The notes under the pieces are model-generated. The model did not search any database and was not told where the DNA came from. It saw only the letters and a program-made list of their open reading frames with translations. This document shows, piece by piece, positions 62,822 to 64,000 of a DNA stretch of 64,000 bases. The position numbers were made by a program, and so were the translations under genes. Position 1 is the first letter of the stretch. Each line of letters opens with the position of its first letter. This stretch comes from CAWIOX01 sp963837775 (lineage in GTDB: Bacteria > Pseudomonadota > Gammaproteobacteria > Burkholderiales > Burkholderiaceae_D): NCBI GenBank assembly GCA_963837775.1, contig CAWIOX010000004.1, positions 124,001-188,000 on the forward strand, written 5' to 3'.

Positions 62822-62897
62822 GGGGGTATAGCTAAAAATATGGCAATACCCGCACGATTTCATTGATGTATGTTTTCATACTATGGCCAGTATAAAA
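62822..62897 (+). repeat. dispersed intergenic element, copy 9
   Basis: It starts GGGGGTATAGCTAAAAATATGG, with core CCCGCACGATTTCATTGAT, and ends TACTATGGCCAGTATAAAA. Its 3' end is 37 bp from the modB stop on the other strand. Confidence 0.75.
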
Positions 62898-62934
62898 CCC
62901 GCCAAGGGACTGGAAACGCAGGCTGCTCAGACCG

Positions 62935-63654
62935 TCAATGATGACGCGCATGCTGCCAGCGCTCCTGCCGCTTCTGCAACACCGTCGTTGTGCACAGCAA
63001 CACAAACGACACCAGCAGCAGCAGCAGCGCAAAGCCATGCGCATTCGAGTAATTGAGTTTTTGCGCTTCATCGTACAAGGCGATCGATGCCACCCGCGTG
63101 ACGCCTGGGATGTTCCCGCCCAGCATCAGCACCACGCCGAACTCCCCTATCGTATGGGCGAATGCCAGAATCGCGCCGGAATATACGCCCGATTTTGCCA
63201 GCGGCAGCAGGATATGCAGGAACACCTGCCAGCGCGTCATGCCGAGCGATGCGGCAGCCTGTCCGATTTCCGGACGCAACATGCGGAACGCGGCCATCAC
63301 CGGCTGCAAGGCAAACGGGAAGCTGTAAGCGCACGAACCGACCACCAGTCCGGCGAATGAAAACGGCAGAGTCTGATTGAAGATCGTTTGCCACCATTGA
63401 CCGAGGATGAATTGCGGCGAAAGCAGCATCAGCAAATAAAACCCGATAACGGTTGGCGGCAGCACCAGCGGCATCGACAGGACGACTTCCAGCAGCATCG
63501 CAAAACGGGTGCGGGTGGTGGCAATCCACCACCCCAGCGGCAACGCCGCCAGCATCAGCAGCGCAGTGGAGACTGCCGCCAAACGCAAGGTCAGCGCCAG
63601 CGATGCCCATAACTCCTGCGGCAAAGCCCAGATCGGGGTAATCACACTTCCCAT
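62935..63654 (-). CDS. modB: molybdate ABC transporter permease ModB
   Basis: The inner-membrane permease for molybdate uptake. 239 aa with about five to six TM helices. 'MPLVLPPTVIGFYLLMLLSP' and the EAA-type loop 'EIGQAAASLGMTRWQVFLHILLP' are typical, and 'GEFGVVLMLGGNIPGVTRVASI' is highly conserved in ModB. The ATG at 63654 overlaps the modA stop by one base (TGATG); a longer frame to 63831 lies inside modA. The expected modC ATPase gene does not follow. Confidence 0.94.
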   Translation of the reverse strand: MGSVITPIWALPQELWASLALTLRLAAVSTALLMLAALPLGWWIATTRTRFAMLLEVVLSMPLVLPPTVIGFYLLMLLSPQFILGQWWQTIFNQTLPFSFAGLVVGSCAYSFPFALQPVMAAFRMLRPEIGQAAASLGMTRWQVFLHILLPLAKSGVYSGAILAFAHTIGEFGVVLMLGGNIPGVTRVASIALYDEAQKLNYSNAHGFALLLLLVSFVLLCTTTVLQKRQERWQHARHH

Positions 63655-64000
63655 CAGCCACCTTGGCCGTGCAGGTCCGGCAAACTGAAACCGTACTGCA
63701 ACAGAATGGCCCGGCCGGCATTGGAACGCAGGAAGTCCAGATAGCGGGCGGCCAGCGGATTCGCCCTGCCCTTGGTCGTGACGATGGCGCCCTGCTCGAT
63801 GCGCGGATAAAGGGCTGCCGGCACCTTCCATACGCTATGGGGCGCAGCGTTTTTGATATGCGCACTGCCGACCAGTCCGACTTGCGCATTGCCGGTGCTG
63901 ATGAATTGCGCCGTCTGGGCGACACTCTCGCCCAGCACCAGCTTCGGCTTGACCGCGTCCCACAGGCCGGCCTGCTGCAGTGCCGCCCTGGCAGCGCGAC
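63654..64000 (-). CDS. modA: molybdate-binding periplasmic protein ModA (partial, 5' end outside window)
   Basis: The C-terminal 115 or so residues of a molybdate-type binding protein. The readable part runs from 'RAALQQAGLWDAVKPKLVLG' through 'VAQTAQFISTGNAQVGLVGSAH' and 'RANPLAARYLDFLRSNAGRAIL' to 'LPDLHGQGG'. The open frame extends past 64000, so the start, the signal peptide and the N-lobe are not in this window. It overlaps modB by one base. Confidence 0.9.
   Translation of the reverse strand, partial: RAARAALQQAGLWDAVKPKLVLGESVAQTAQFISTGNAQVGLVGSAHIKNAAPHSVWKVPAALYPRIEQGAIVTTKGRANPLAARYLDFLRSNAGRAILLQYGFSLPDLHGQGG

Overview
This window is chromosomal, housekeeping-rich DNA of a betaproteobacterium. 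The gene content and order (uvrC-pgsA-tRNAs; lepA-lepB-DUF4845-rnc-era-recO-pdxJ-acpS-nagZ; rpmF-plsX-fabHDG-acpP-fabF-rpoE-rseA-rseB-mucD; surE-pcm-nlpD-rpoS-rlmD) and the moderate GC content suggest Burkholderiales, probably Oxalobacteraceae (Herminiimonas/Janthinobacterium-like). The family-level placement is inference. No prophage, insertion sequence, CRISPR array or rRNA operon was seen.

Layout. 1-5.4 kb: rlmD, rpoS, nlpD, pcm and surE, all on the minus strand. 5.4-8.6 kb: a small stress block (encapsulin-type ferritin without a visible shell gene, UspA, DUF4404) with an FNR/Anr-like box upstream of uspA, then ispF and ispD. 8.7-14.2 kb: a decayed fragment and a three-gene signalling operon consisting of a TorT-like periplasmic binding protein, a TorS-like hybrid kinase with two receivers and an Hpt domain, and a receiver-GGDEF diguanylate cyclase as likely output. 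14.2-20.6 kb: a spermidine-synthase-like gene, mfd and serB; the first two carry frame disruptions. 20.9-26 kb: a chemoreceptor, two small uncertain proteins and a membrane diguanylate cyclase. 26.3-34.9 kb: an NfeD/slipin pair, a three-gene 2-oxoacid dehydrogenase operon (E1 alpha frameshifted) and an HlyD/ATPase/permease exporter. 35-36.2 kb: a dead VOC-family gene, then tRNA-Leu, tRNA-Cys and three tandem tRNA-Gly. 36.2-47.7 kb: pgsA, uvrC, nagZ, acpS, pdxJ, recO, era, rnc, lepB, lepA and a glutaredoxin-like gene. 47.7-58.6 kb: the sigma-E operon with mucD, and the fatty-acid synthesis cluster with rpmF and yceD. 58.6-64 kb: maf, an RsmI-like methylase, an EAL/HDOD protein, rlmJ, and modB with a partial modA cut by the window end.

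Two patterns cut across the annotation. First, a dispersed intergenic element of about 75-80 bp occurs nine times. It starts GGGG(A)GTAT, has a CCGCA core and ends near CAGTATATTTTT. In six of nine copies its 3' end sits at or within about 40 bp of a stop codon of a gene read on the opposite strand. I do not recognise it as a named family. Second, single-base frame disruptions occur in otherwise intact genes (speE-like, mfd twice, E1 alpha, yceD). Either the sequence has indel errors or these genes are decaying; the VOC gene with a nonsense codon plus two shifts is a genuine-looking pseudogene.
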